DNA of 48,751 bases. Origin: Pelargonium tetragonum (Eukaryota; Streptophyta; Magnoliopsida; Geraniales; Geraniaceae). The notes beneath the pieces were generated by a model that ran no database searches, had not been told where the DNA came from, and saw only the letters and a program-made list of their open reading frames with translations. Positions 14,166 to 25,759 of the stretch are shown here, in pieces. Location: the NCBI GenBank assembly GCA_036897445.1, contig JAYMTL010000142.1:1-48751 (forward strand), read 5' to 3'. The position numbers and the translations under genes are program-made. Position 1 is the first letter of the stretch, and every line of letters begins with the position of its first letter.

Positions 14166-14933
14166 TTCATCCGAAGTCTTTTAGCTGCCGAATTCTTATC
14201 TGAAAAACAAAACTATGCTCTATATTTTATTAAATACAATGCTGTGCTGTGTTTCTTAGTGAATACAACTAGATAAAAAGACTCTGGACTCAAGACAAGA
14301 TTAGTAGTTATTTAATACTTATAATTTTTCTATAAATTCTGTAAGTTGGAATATTTACTAAGAGATAACAGTATGTCATATCTAAGCGATTCTTTTTGCT
14401 ATTAGGATACTCTTGTGATGCAGGTCGATCCTTCAAAATCCCGAGTATATCAAACTGTTAGGACATGCTAAAGGTTCAAGCCGCACGCAAAGGACTCTGA
14501 AAATAGCTTTAGTGCAACATTCTAAAAGTTTTCAAGCCAGTAAGTAAAAGGTGTAATTATTCCTTTGCTATGTAATGTAGCTCTTTCTTATTGCAGCAAG
14601 GAAAGGCTTACTATTAGTCCGAGGTTAAAGCAGGTCCCAGGTTCCTTTGGCTATTTGTCAAGAGGCCCTCCTAGTAAGTTTACTCTATTAATAGATTCAA
14701 TTTCGTGTAATCTTAAGAAGTAGAATATTTGCCTTTGCTTAAGTCGGAAACTAGACTATTATTTATATAGCTTGCCCTCAAACTCTAAGAGAAAACTATA
14801 GAATTCTTAATTTAGCAAAATCGAGAACTAAGTTTACAGAATTCATTTATATTATATAGAAAAAAATCCTTATCACTTCCAGAATCTAGCCTTACTAATA
14901 CCAAATAGAGCTACAGTTAGACCAAGTACGATT

Positions 14934-15003
14934 TAGCACTCCCTTTGATGGTTAGATCAAAGCTAGATTTTCAGGTAGACAAAGGTTCAAGTCCCAAAGC
15001 TTA
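14934..15003 (+). pseudogene. tRNA-like fossil, Glu(TTC)-like
   Basis: Read in order, it shows TTTGATGGTTAGATCAAA at 14944-14961 (a D-arm-like hairpin with six perfect pairs), GATTTTCAGG at 14966-14975 (an anticodon loop that would read TTC, Glu) and AAAGGTTCAAGTCCCAAAG at 14981-14999 (a near-ideal B box). The order and spacing match a Glu tRNA, and the A/T-rich wording is closer to a fungal mitochondrial one than a nuclear one. The anticodon stem, the outer T stem and the acceptor stem no longer pair, so it is a remnant. Confidence 0.33.
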
Positions 15004-16290
15004 CTTATTTAGGAATTTTAATAGACCCCTGCCATTTACCTAAAATCACAGAAAGGGGCACGCCATCCCGCCTGAAGTCATAGGTTTTCAAACCACCCTG
15101 CATCTTTATAGAAATTAGAAGTTCTATCCATGATTATACTAACCACAAGTTTTCTTTAGGAATCCTTTTCACGACCTTGCTAACCTTGATAGAGAGACCT
15201 CGGAAATTCCTTGTTCCTATTCTAAAGTAGCACATATCAATTTTTTCGGCTCAGCCCTTTCCTAGATTCTAGTACTTTTCAGCGTATTAACTCGAGACTA
15301 GCCACTCTAAGAAGAGATGCGCTCATACACCACTTCTCAAGAAATTCTCTATCTTCTCTATCTCTGGATCCTTATATATTAAAAAACTACAAAGTTTCAT
15401 ACTTGGAGCACAGTCGTCATCCAGAACTTAGCTCTATTATTCGTAAGTAATTCAGTACAACAAAGTTTTCTTAATCGTCATATGCTACAAAAGAGAAATG
15501 TCTATCTGCTTAGGCCTTGATCAAGTCTAGATGTTGATAGGCAAATAAAGTGAATTTAGGCCTCGTCCTTATAACTAGCAACTGTATAGCCTACATTTCA
15601 TAATGTCCAATAGTAAACATGAACTGATTATAACTTAAATAAGGGTCGCGTGCACCAAGGGTAAGAGTTTAGTGGTGTGATCTTGAGCAAGTAAATCCAT
15701 AAGTCTTAAAAAAGTCTTTAATCTTACTTTAGTTACAAGTTATACGTATAAATGAGTATCAGGCTCTAGAAAATTGACACAGGTATAGAATATAAGGGTA
15801 ATAAGTCTCCTTAAATGAATTGTAACCGAACCCCACATTCCTATGTTCCGAAGCTCTTCCATAGAGTCCTTTTTGGATTTTACAATTAGACAGCCTAAAA
15901 AGCCTTTGTTCTTATAAAAAAGTAGGTTTATTAATATACTGGAACCCTTTTTCCGACTTCTACACACGAGTTTTCGAAGGAAATTAAGCAAAAAAAAGAG
16001 TTGGGAGTAACTTAAATAAAAAGAAGTTCCGGTAAAGGAGACTCTCCTAACATTTTTTTGAGAGGAGTGGACCATCTTTTTTATAAGTATTACCAATACT
16101 GAACTGAGTCCTCGAATAAAGAGCGTATAATAGGAATCTAAAAACTACAACTAGATAAACTCATTTTATTTGTTAAAAAGGGCTTGTACAATACGAATTA
16201 GCTAGAATAAGCAGGGTCTACAGTAAGGGCTAACAACAAAAAGAAAAGGAGAAAAAGCATACTTAAGAAAGTCTGTTTATCACAGGGCTT

Positions 16291-16319
16291 CCCAATTCAA
16301 AAATTGAATTCGAATTGGG
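16291..16319. repeat. Nested palindrome
   Basis: CCCAATTC (16291-16298) pairs perfectly with GAATTGGG (16312-16319). Inside it a second perfect hairpin is possible, AATTCAA (16294-16300) with TTGAATT (16304-16310). The two structures compete. No family was recognised; it may be the trace of a small element or simply chance in A/T-rich DNA. Confidence 0.5.
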
Positions 16320-17487
16320 TTTATGCTATAGCTTATATAAGAGAATTGCCTCATTCTTTATATAAGGATTTCTCGTTACATTGTAATTAATCACTTTTTT
16401 ATGGTTATTTGGTTCCTTAAAATGAAACATGAAAAGGCCCCGGATCTTACTCTTGTGTAAAGCGGTTCTACTATAATAAGCTAAGAATAGAGAATAGAAT
16501 CTTTAAAGTATTCTGTCAAATACATGTATATTAGAAAGTTTTTAATTATACCTGGACTTTGTTATGCAATAAAATTAGCAGAGTTGTATTACTCCAAGTA
16601 GTGTTTTAGGAGACAAAATAAAATATAGATAGTATGCTAAACCTGCAACCTGTCAAGTAAATTGCCCTATAATAAGTCAAATTTGGACTACCCGAGTGCT
16701 CTGCCCGCTTTTACTTATATACTATATCCAAGAAGTACTATCTTTTATAAAATCCTTGTTAGAGAATCCTCTGAAAGTCTGGGGAAACCCCTTTTTATGT
16801 TTGTTATATTCAATTTACTTTAGCAATTTGTAGGATTTAAGAATGTATACCGGCGGTAAAAGTTTAAATCCAAAGGCAATGTAAGCGCAAAAAGCCGCGA
16901 ATATATCCGGATTCCTGACTGAGACTTTTAAATTCATAATTAAAAATCACTTTTTCATAATAAAACCTACCGCTAACCTAACAGGTATCCTTTAAAACGC
17001 GTTCTATATTCTATAATTCTGGAATCTCTAGTGAATGATATGACTAAGAAAAAGGAACAAAATAAGGAGAATTCTTAAAACTTCTTAAGAAGACAAAAAA
17101 GACTTAGGATTTTCTAGATAAGCACCCCTTCACCTGCTTCGAACTTTCCTGAAGAAATCCCAGCTTAGAGTCGGAGGAATCCCTAAAGCTTTTTATTCAG
17201 GAACCCCCGCTGTCAGGGCGGCGCCTCTCTTATAAATTTTATTCTGTTCCTTATATTTGTCTTTATTTTATAAGGGCTACTTTTATCTTGGTTATACCTA
17301 AGAGTTTACTTTTTTCAGAATTTAGGCCCAGTAATAAACGTCCTTAATCTAGAATACTTTTTGTTGTAAAAAAAATCATAAAAATCATTTGTATTAACTT
17401 CTCCTAAAAGCTCAGTCGCAACCCTTCATAATCGAGATATTTATAAAAGACAAGCCTAATACAAGCATAGGGAATCCCTTTTTTACT

Positions 17488-17516
17488 GATAAGCACAACT
17501 AAGGCAAGAGGAATTC
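17488..17516 (+). repeat. Dispersed repeat word, copy b
   Basis: GATAAGCACAACTAAGG followed by CAAGAGGAATT matches the end of the recurrent block seen at 21.5, 26.65 and 46.26 kb, with the same order of GATAAG, CA, AAGG and CAAGAGG. The upstream half of the block was not found here, so this may be a truncated copy. Confidence 0.3.
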
Positions 17517-17899
17517 TCCTTACTTAAGTTTAGTTCCCCTATCTCTCTTTAAGCAAGTTAACTCATTTATTTGTAAGTCTTTCTCATTTAAGCATTAAAG
17601 GCTTTATGTCATGCCAAAGGAATTGTAGCTATATAGTAAGACCATGAAGGATTACAAAGATAAGGAATTAACTATAAATGTATCTTAACCAGGCTTCCAG
17701 AGTATCTAAACAGTGAGCGTTTTGGATAATAACTTTCGATATATTATTATTAGGTTTCCGCAGGATTAGTTAATTCTTTAAGTTTTCCTTGAGTTTAGGG
17801 ACTCCATTTCTACAAATTATAAGAGTAGCCTATCTAATTTTCTAGAGTTCTTATAGTTATAGAATTTCTAATCTGATCTTTTCCTATGAAGGAAGTTGT

Positions 17900-20550
17900 T
17901 TAACGAGTACAGAACCCACAGAATTTGGAAGTGCTATTTGTAATGGTATAAACCTGATTCTAGATTCTATATTGTTAAGGGGCCCTCCTCCTTATCAGCT
18001 CTGGAGAGTACTTATCCGATTCCGATCTATTCTATGTTATGTGCAAGGTGTTATTTGCTTCTGATGGGCTAGGTTCTTGTCTTTCAAGGAACGAAGTTCT
18101 TAGTTTCCTTAGAGTAATTGACCTTGTGTTAGCGAAGTTCCTGTTTTTAATAGTTTGGAGATCTTGTTCTATTTAATAAGTAAAGGAGTTCACAAGATTC
18201 TAATGGAAACGAGCCTAACCAATATTTAATGAATGGCATAGCTGAGATTGATGGCACAGAATCTGATTCTCTAAAATACAGGTTTATGATAGATACAAGG
18301 AGTATAAGATATAAGAATTGTTCTAATGTCTAATGTAATGATGGTACAGGATTCTTTAACAGCCAGGTTTTGGTAATTTGGATAAATCTTTAGTTTCTGA
18401 GATTCCTAACTACAATCTCTTTCTTATAATTCCACTTAGTAAGCAGGTCTATTAACGACAAAGGTGTTAATGTCTTCTTTGTGTATTAGTTCTTTATGCT
18501 CGCAGATTGACGGCAGTTCTTCTTGTAAGCAGGTATCGTTTAGATGAGGTTAACAGATTCTATTTCTTTGAATGATTCCGATATAGAATAGTTTAGGCAA
18601 GAGGGAGCTATTTGTCTTCCAGGTTTGGAGTTAAGTTGACATTGAGATTCTCTTGAGAGTATCTTCCTAATTCTTTTTCTTTCCACTCTTAATTTAGTGC
18701 AAGGAGTTATGGAATATAAAATAGAAAGCAATGAGTTGGGAATCGAGATTGATTAGAAGATTAGAAGTAGGATTAGATGGAATGAAAGACTTTGTTGTTT
18801 GCTAAAGAGTGTACAGCCAAGTTGTTTGTAAAGCGAGGCTCTTGACTTGAGTAGAGTCTAAGCAAGCTTACCTTATAGGATAGATAGGTTTAGGAGAGTT
18901 GTAGCTAAAGCAAGTGGAGCTCTTCTAGATAGACAGTAAAGGACTTAAAGACAGAAACAGGATTCTCTTGTTGTTCAGTTCTAACCATGTTGCAAAGGCT
19001 GTTAATTATTCTAATAGCTGAAACGGGAACATTTTTATCTTGATGAAAAACTTGATTCCGATATATCTGTATAGCAAAGCGAGCTAGCTTGAGTCAACAT
19101 ATCCTTGTTATTTGTTGAAAGGGAAGCTGATAGTTGAATGCGAGGGAAGTCCAAAACCTTTGTATTCAGGGTATTGATTGAAATTCCTAACTAGTCCGAG
19201 TTCTTAAAGCAGTGAAAACTAGAGCAGTTGCTGCGAGGAGATTCTTTACACTCTTGTTGAGATTTCCTAGTATTTATTATAGAATAGTTAGGCTCAAGGT
19301 GTACTAGGAAAGTAGTTAATTAGGATAGGAGCTCTCGTAGCACGAAGTTCTTCTTGATACCGATCTAATGGATAAACCGGCTCCGGATTGGAGCTAAGGC
19401 AAAGACTGTATAGCCGCTAATTGTATTCTGTTGTAAGCTCTTTCATCAGGAAAACTTACCTATTCATAATTCCTAGAATGATGGAACTCTTTAGTTTTTT
19501 GTTGGTGCTAAAGCCTGGAAGAGTATCCGATAATGGACAGTTCAGTAAAAGAGACTTATTGGCTTTGTATTGCGAAGTACTTGAGGCTAGAGATTTAAGT
19601 GTATTGACAGCTAAAGCAGAGGATAACATTTTGTTTTGGAAGCTAGGAAAGGACTTTCGACTTGAGAGACCTCTTCCGATCATAAGCTTATAGCCGGAAC
19701 AGAAACTGATAAAGACAGAAACCTGTCCATGCTATTCCGATTAATGAACACAGCAAACTTTAGAACCCAAACAACTACAGCTCTTTTGTTATACTCTTAT
19801 GTATGAAATCTAATTCTAATTAGGAACACGTTAATCTAACAAACAATCTGTCTATATCATTCTAATTCTTGCTCTTAGTCTAGTCCCCCTTGTATGTAGG
19901 TGTAGCTCTAGGAGTTAAATATTGTGTCTTCTTGAGTTTCCTTAACAAGTATCGAATTCCCAAGGCAAAACTTTTATTTGTTATAACAACTTTTAGGAAC
20001 TGAAATCCCTCTTGTAAGCTGTAGCTCTTGGAAGGCCTTCTCTTAGCTGTCGAAGGTTTAAATAGGCCAAGGAAGAGCACTCTAAATTCTTGTATTTGTT
20101 GCTTTGAGATGGTATAGATAGCCAAGTGGAGAGAATTTGTATTAATATACAGATCTAGATAGAAGCGGATAGAATTAAAAGAAGCTATTGACTTTTCTTG
20201 AGGTCAGCCAGGAAGTGTAGCTGAAGTCTTTGCTAGTCAGTGGAGTTGAAGCTTTAGCATGTGTAAGCCAGTTCAGGGGTCTTAGAATACTCCTGGGTAT
20301 TAGTTCTTTAGTTTAAGATACAATATAGCACTCTCTTAATCAGAGATTGAAGGCTAATAAAGAGTTAAAGAAGATTCTGATTGACGTTCATACCATTGTA
20401 TTCCAGGTTATTGGGTATTCGTTCTTGTTTTCTGTTGACGAGCAGCTGTTTTGGAGTTGTTGATTCTAAGACTTACTTAAGTTATGATAAATATCTAATT
20501 TAGAGGTCCCTGATAATAAGTAAAGGAATTGTAGCTTTGGTATCCTTATT
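17900..20550. repeat. G-skewed mosaic repeat domain, left part
   Basis: Unlike the flanks, the plus strand is rich in G over C, and TG clearly outnumbers CA (for example 18781-18840: TG 7, CA 2; 20401-20460: TG 7, CA 2). Short phrases here recur in the right part of the domain: 17954-17976 with 25579-25601 (22/23), 18075-18102 with 23126-23152 (one substitution and one indel), 20012-20026 with 23505-23519 (exact), 20328-20354 with 23476-23498 and 24293-24325, and 20529-20545 with 25015-25031 (exact). Their order differs between the two parts, so this is not a simple tandem array. GATTCCGAT-type words also recur (18012, 18577, 19054, 22502). No coding frame stands out; the minus frame at 19880-20125 (81 codons) matches nothing known. 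Confidence 0.6.
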
Positions 20551-21140
20551 TGTTTTTAATCTAGTTGTTCGAATTTCTTAACTTATAAAGGTTCTTTCTC
20601 TTCCGCTTCAGCTTTTAGGATGATGTTTTAGAAATGAAAGAATATAAGGAAGTCCTGGTATAGAAGGTCCAGGGTTTTTCCTTTGGGTAATTTAGGTATC
20701 CTTTTCCAGTTTAAAAAGGGTTGTTATATTAAGAATTCCTGCGGAGAAGATCACTTTAAAAAAGGTATCCAATGAGGAGTTTTTAAGTAAAGGTTTTTGT
20801 TTAGTTAAGTTACTGGTGTTTGGGCTTAGGAATTTAAGTAATTCTAAACAGAGTTCAAGTTTCAAGGGCTTTCACTTTTTAAAGAATAGAAGAAATCCTA
20901 TGTTTTATGAGTTAAATCAACAGCTTATAAATGCTTAACTGGCAAGGAAGAATTTATATAAACTTTGGAATGTAAAGTCTAGAATTTTATTGAGATTTCT
21001 TTATCCTTAAATTTGTATGTTAAGTTGGATACTCCTTTTACTACTAATTACTACACAATCTATAAATAACTAACTAGTATGTACATATTAATATTCTTAA
21101 GACTAAGAACTATCTATTAGCTAAGACAGGGAGAATACAC

Positions 21141-21340
21141 TGACTAAGCTCCTACACTGGCTCTGGGTCTCTCATCTAGTGGTTATGGCTCTAGCTTTGG
21201 CAGCTTTCTATTGTTCCTGCTTTGACTCTATCTCTCAGGCTATAGCTCGTACAGCTACTGGATCTGCAAGAGGTTAAGCTTCAGGTTAGGGTATGGCTCA
21301 GGCTCTAGCAACCAGGTATGCTGTAACAAGAAAGTAAGCT
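21141..21340. repeat. GGCTCT-rich low-complexity tract spared from RIP
   Basis: The words TGGCTCTGGG, ATGGCTCTAGC and GGCTCAGGCTCTAGC recur imperfectly. The GC content is visibly higher than around it, and TG and CA words are both common (about 13 TG and 10 CA), unlike the flanks. It could be a decayed minisatellite or the remains of a low-complexity coding tract of the repeat whose block follows at 21456. Confidence 0.35.
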
Positions 21341-21360
21341 GCTAAAACAAAGTCATAAGA

Positions 21361-21429
21361 TATTGGGGTTATAGTGTATGAAGCCTTTCGGTTTTCCAGT
21401 TTCAGTTTTTGGGGTTATAGTGTATGTAG
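21361..21429. repeat. Short direct repeat pair
   Basis: The 23-base units at 21361-21383 and 21407-21429 share GGGGTTATAGTGTATG and agree at 21 of 23 positions. They are separated by 23 bases containing TTTTCCAGTTTCAG. Such a pair could be two units of a minisatellite or the edges of a small insertion. Confidence 0.55.
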
Positions 21430-21850
21430 ATATATTCAGAATACTATACAAGGACCTAACCTCCTAAACTAAGAGTTTACTCGGTACGAGGGATTCATGC
21501 TTCTACTTCTAAAGCATACTCCTCTTTATAAGAGCCATAGAACAAGAGGAATTATCCTTTAAGGGTTGCTTGTTATGTTATTAGTTTCCTTTACCAGTAT
21601 CCCTACTAGCTTTAAATACTTTAAAAAAGGGGATTAATGAATAGGCAGGCTTTTTCCTGGTCTCTGTATCTTGTTTATAACAAAAGGAAGCTTTCTTGAT
21701 GTCAATGTCAGGCTTTTGCTTTAGGGATTCCGTATTAAAAGAATTTGAGTTAAGATGTATTTAAAGGGCTTACTTATAGCGCGTGTAAATGCTTATAGTA
21801 GAACAGGTTTTCTATTTCTTGTTAGAGTAGATTTCTAGTATTTTATAGAA

Positions 21851-24800
21851 TAGATAGTTTAGACTCTCTGACTGAGCAGTTCAGTGGATAACATAAATCG
21901 AAGGATTTCTTTCACTGAGAATTGTAAGTATGTAAAGCAAAGGCGAGCTTGACAATTTTGTATTAGTTCTATTAAGCAGGTGTTGCCAGCTGTAAGCCGG
22001 GAAAGTTGTTAATTGAAATTCTAATAGTGTACTTTATAGCTGCCTATTAGGAAGGAAATTCGCTTTAATGTTACTATTCTACTATTCCTGATTTCCTAAC
22101 TTGTCAATTTCTTTCCTGGTAGTACTAATTCCTAACCGAATTTTTATAATCTTAGGGTTCCCGTATACAAAGTTCTTAGACTTAGAGAGCTTTATTACGA
22201 TAATTGTATAAAGATAATTTGTTCTTTATATTCTTGAGAAAAGAGTCCCAGGATTTAAAGAATTGCATCTAAACTTCTAATTGTAGCTATAGGCTTTGCA
22301 GTTGTTCTTGTAGGTCGCTTGGCGGAGAAACGGAATTCCTTGTACAAGAGTTCCCTTAGTAGTTTATGAAAGAGTAAATAGCCTCGGTTTCTTTGTAAGC
22401 TGATAATCCGATAATCCTATTTTGTTGTATTAGTTTAGTATTCCTTTAGTTATAGATAGAAACAGATCTATCTTTATTTGTTTTAGAAAGGAGTTTATCT
22501 TGATTCCGATAAAAAAGTTTCTTTATGTTTCCAGGTTTCCGATAGAGGACTATAGGAATACACCTTAGACTAATAGGAACTTCTATATACTAACATACTA
22601 ACTAAATCTAAGTGCAATAACTATGTATGGTAGACTTACAAGAAGGAATAGCTACAAACAGGCAAGAGGAAGGCTCAGAATTACTCTAACTAATAAGAGA
22701 AGAGAGTGGTATAGCTTAGGGTTCTAGAATCTTTTTAACATTAAGCTGCAGACATTCCGTGTGAGAGTCTGGAAAGGTTAAGGCATTCTCCTGGTCCTAG
22801 ATTTCTTAGTCTTTATAAGTTTTGTAATACCCTCCTGGGCGGGCCCTGGTTTAAATTCAAGGAAGAAGCTCTGGAAAGCTGACAGACATTGACGGTGTGG
22901 CTTTTGAGATTCTGTCTTATTATGTACCCTAAGAAGGAAGTGTTGCTGTTGAAAGCACGGGTGAGCTTATACCTTCTCAAAAGAATCCGGATCTAGATAG
23001 AAGGCAAAGAAGAGCAGATTTGGAACATCATATTATCAAGTAACTTAAACAGCAGGAACTTTCCTTACAGAATTTAGGGATTTTATATTACTAGGATAAC
23101 TAGATACTTGTGGAACCTCTAAAAGTCTTGTCTTTCAAGTACGAAGTTCTTAACGAAGGATCCTGATAAGAAAGGAGGTAACTATTTTATAAAGGAGTCA
23201 GTTATACCTTGGTTTCTTCGAGAGGGACTTAACTAAAGGAAAGCTGGGTTTCTGTAGCAGAAGTGAAAGCCTGTAGAATTTCTTTAGGTGTTGCAGCTAC
23301 CAAGAGAGTTGAATTTCTCCGATTATATCAGTTCTTTAGTTTCCCTAACTAAGGATGATGGAGAATAGGTTCTCTTTATAAGAGGTAAATTCGAGCAGGA
23401 TTCCGGTCGATCTAAGCCGGAGTAAAGGATGCATAACATAGATTCTCTTGGCGAGGTGTATAAGACTAGAATAAAGCACTCTATTAATCAGGGATTGAAC
23501 ATCTTTGTAAGCTGTAGCTTGTAAGTCTCTGAGCAGACAAAGCTGTTAATGGATTTAGGAGAACTTTAACTATTTTAGGAATTGGAAAAACTAACAAACT
23601 TCTTTCTTTCCTTTGAGTCTATTCTGAGTTGAGAGTGGATTCCTAAGATAACCGATAATTGTAGCGATTTGTTTAGAGTCAGAATTCTATTCTTAATCTT
23701 AAGGAAGTGGAAGTTCCAGTAAAGGATATAATAACTTAATAAACTATTAGGAAGGTGTTCAAGATCTAAAGGAAACCGGGTGAAAACTAGAGCTGTTGCA
23801 GCTAAGCTAAAGAGAAGAGAAACAGAATTCCTTGTACAAGAGATTCTAGAGAAATTGTAGGGACAGTTGCTGAACCTTGTTTGTGGTTTATGAAGGTGTA
23901 ATGCATTCAGCTTTTGGTAGCTCTTGACTTTGGTTCTTGTGACAGCGGTTCTTGGCATTGCATTGCTGTGTTCTAATGGGAAAACTGGGAATTTGTTCTT
24001 GTAAGCAGGGTCAGGATTTTTTGGGAACCAACCCGTGTTGCTAAACTAAAGGTGTATTAGTCTAATGAAAGTTAAAGCTTTTCTACTATATAGAACCCGC
24101 CAAGTCAGTGAGATTCCCATAGTCTTCCCTATATCTCTTTAGGAAGTGTAAGTAGTAGAGTTTTAGTGTATTAGTTGTATTATAGTGTTACCGTTTGTTT
24201 AAGGAAGGAGGGTAAGATGGACATGATCTAGCAGGCCAAGCACTGTCTTTACTGTCGATGGAAGGTTAATGCGTGCTAAGGTGTTCTTGCAAGGACTCTC
24301 TTAATCATGGTTGGGATTTGAAGGCAAAGGTAACGAAGTTAATAAAGTCTACAGATCCTGTAAAATAAGTAATTTAGGAGTTAATTTAATGGAATATGTG
24401 CAGCTAAAGAGTTCCGGATAGTATTCCAATGAGATACCTAACTAGTTAACCTGTAAAGGAAGAGAGGAGAACTTATGGAAACTGGCAGACATTGACGGTG
24501 TAGCTAATGTAAGATATAACGGATTCTGTATTCTAAGCTGGTACAGATAAAGGAATTGAAGGTAAAAGAACAGAATACATAGATTCTTTGAGGACTGTCT
24601 CTTGTAGGTCTTCTTGGTAAAGCAAATGAAAGAAAACCAGATTCTATTTGTTCTTTGAAAGTCCTAAGAATTTCTTGTTCTTGATAGATAGGAAAGAAAG
24701 GCGATTCCGAGTTTAGTAGTTTTGAGTAATTCCATCTTTAGTGGTAAAGGAGATAATCCGATAATCCAATTAGTATTAGTACTCCTTAGAGTTATGTTAT

Positions 24801-25755
24801 ACTGCTTATGAGCTTAAAGGAAGATCATTTTCATGGATTGCAGCTCTATCTCTATCTGAGGGTAAGCAAATGCTTTTTCAAGTTAGCTTTGAGAGGAGAT
24901 TCCTAAGCTATGTTGATTCACTTCCTTCAGTTTTAGATAGATACATAATCTTAAAAGTTCCTGGATATGGATATTAAGTAACAGTAGAAGTACTCAATTA
25001 AAGATAGGAAGTTGTTGTAGCTTTGGTATCCACTATTAGGAATTGGAGCTATTCTCTTGATGCTAGAAAGCTTTCTACCGATCTTGGTAAACAGGCATTT
25101 AAATGTGTTAATCCTAAGTTTAAAGATGTGATACCTCTTGAGGGACTGGTGTTTCAAGATATAGATTCTGTAGATCTTGGAAGGTAGTCTCTTTTGTTTT
25201 GTAAAGCCAACTGGAGTTAAGACTAATGGAGGACTCCGCCTTATAGCTGGTAAAGGAGATAACAGATAAGTAGCTCTATTAATTACATTACCTTCACTAA
25301 CTTTGTAAAAGCAAAAACATCAACTTATTGAAAAGGAATTTCCTAACCCTGTGCTAACTGGCTAAAGTCTTCTGTAAACCAACTAATGAAATTCCGGGCA
25401 TGTGCACGTATCATCCGAGTCTAGATTGCTTTCCCTCTGTCAACTTATGATGCAAACTGTGCCACATCGGAGTACTTATTCGGCTTAGAACTACTCTAAA
25501 TCCTATAGAGAGCTTTCTTGTCTTAATCAGTATTTTGTGTTTGCTAATGTCCTTGCAGGTCTAGCTGAATAACATAAACTGATTCTAGATTCTATTTTGT
25601 TTGCAAGCCTTAGGTGATTATCCGAACCTGTATAGATAGGAGTCTTAGATTTGTATTCCAGTATTCTTTGTATTCTTAGGGATTCCTTTTGAGTAGATTC
25701 TATAACTTTTCCTTTGAGATTAGGGATATAACTCTCTCAGAATTGTAACTCTTTC
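21851..25755. repeat. G-skewed mosaic repeat domain, right part
   Basis: The plus strand shows strong G over C (23221-23280: 18 G, 7 C) and TG over CA. Phrases recurring within this part are 22325-22350 with 23817-23842 (25/26), 22402-22417 with 24752-24767 (16/16), and 22881-22902 with 24484-24505 (20/22). Others match the left part. The longest frame of the window, 127 codons on the minus strand (23575-23958), lies here and overlaps one phrase; it starts at ATG, has several Lys/Arg and Ser and one hydrophobic stretch, and resembles nothing I know. From about 22.56 to 22.86 kb the texture is that of the flanks, including a CAGGCAAGAGG word. The phrases may be fragments of one short element inserted many times, or of a scrambled, mutated tandem array. 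Confidence 0.55.
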
Positions 25756-25759
25756 TGAA

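Larger units (their letters stand above)
15006..17880. other. RIP-type non-coding DNA
   Basis: No gene recognised. The 118-codon minus frame at 15740-16096 has a basic, hydrophobic-mixed composition without any motif I know, and I take it as chance. A nested palindrome lies at 16291-16319, and one copy of the dispersed GATAAG..GCAAGAGG word is at 17488-17516; both are listed separately. Confidence 0.55.
20551..21850. mobile_element. Flank-type insert in the G-skewed domain, with dispersed repeat copy c
   Basis: The texture returns to that of the flanks. Copy c of the dispersed block lies at 21456-21557: AACCTCCT, then TCGGTACGAGG, then ATAAGAGCCATAGAACAAGA about 72 bases after the start, the same spacing as at 9.1, 37.3 and 44.8 kb. 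In one frame the last word reads K-S-H-R-T-R-G, close to K-P-H-(K/R)-A-R-G in the copies at 26.65 and 46.26 kb. Upstream lie a GGCTCT-rich, GC-richer tract (21141-21340) and a near-identical direct repeat (21361-21383 and 21407-21429, 21 of 23 bases). Inferred: a separate repeat inserted into, or is now adjacent to, the G-skewed mosaic. No terminal inverted repeats or target duplication were found. Confidence 0.4.

Noticed and set aside
14405-14485. Further tRNA-like stretch with GGTTCAAGCC at 14473-14482
   Set aside because: The B-box-like word is good, but no A box or anticodon arm fits at tRNA spacing. The possible GATACTC/GAGTATATC pairing upstream has the wrong geometry.
15740-16096. 118-codon minus-strand frame
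   Set aside because: No recognisable domain, no coding-type context, and the surrounding composition is the same RIP-type DNA. Best treated as chance.
23575-23958. 127-codon minus-strand frame, the longest in the window
   Set aside because: It lies in the mosaic repeat domain and overlaps a recurrent phrase whose other copy does not keep the frame. Its length fits chance, and it has no motif or signal peptide of a known family.
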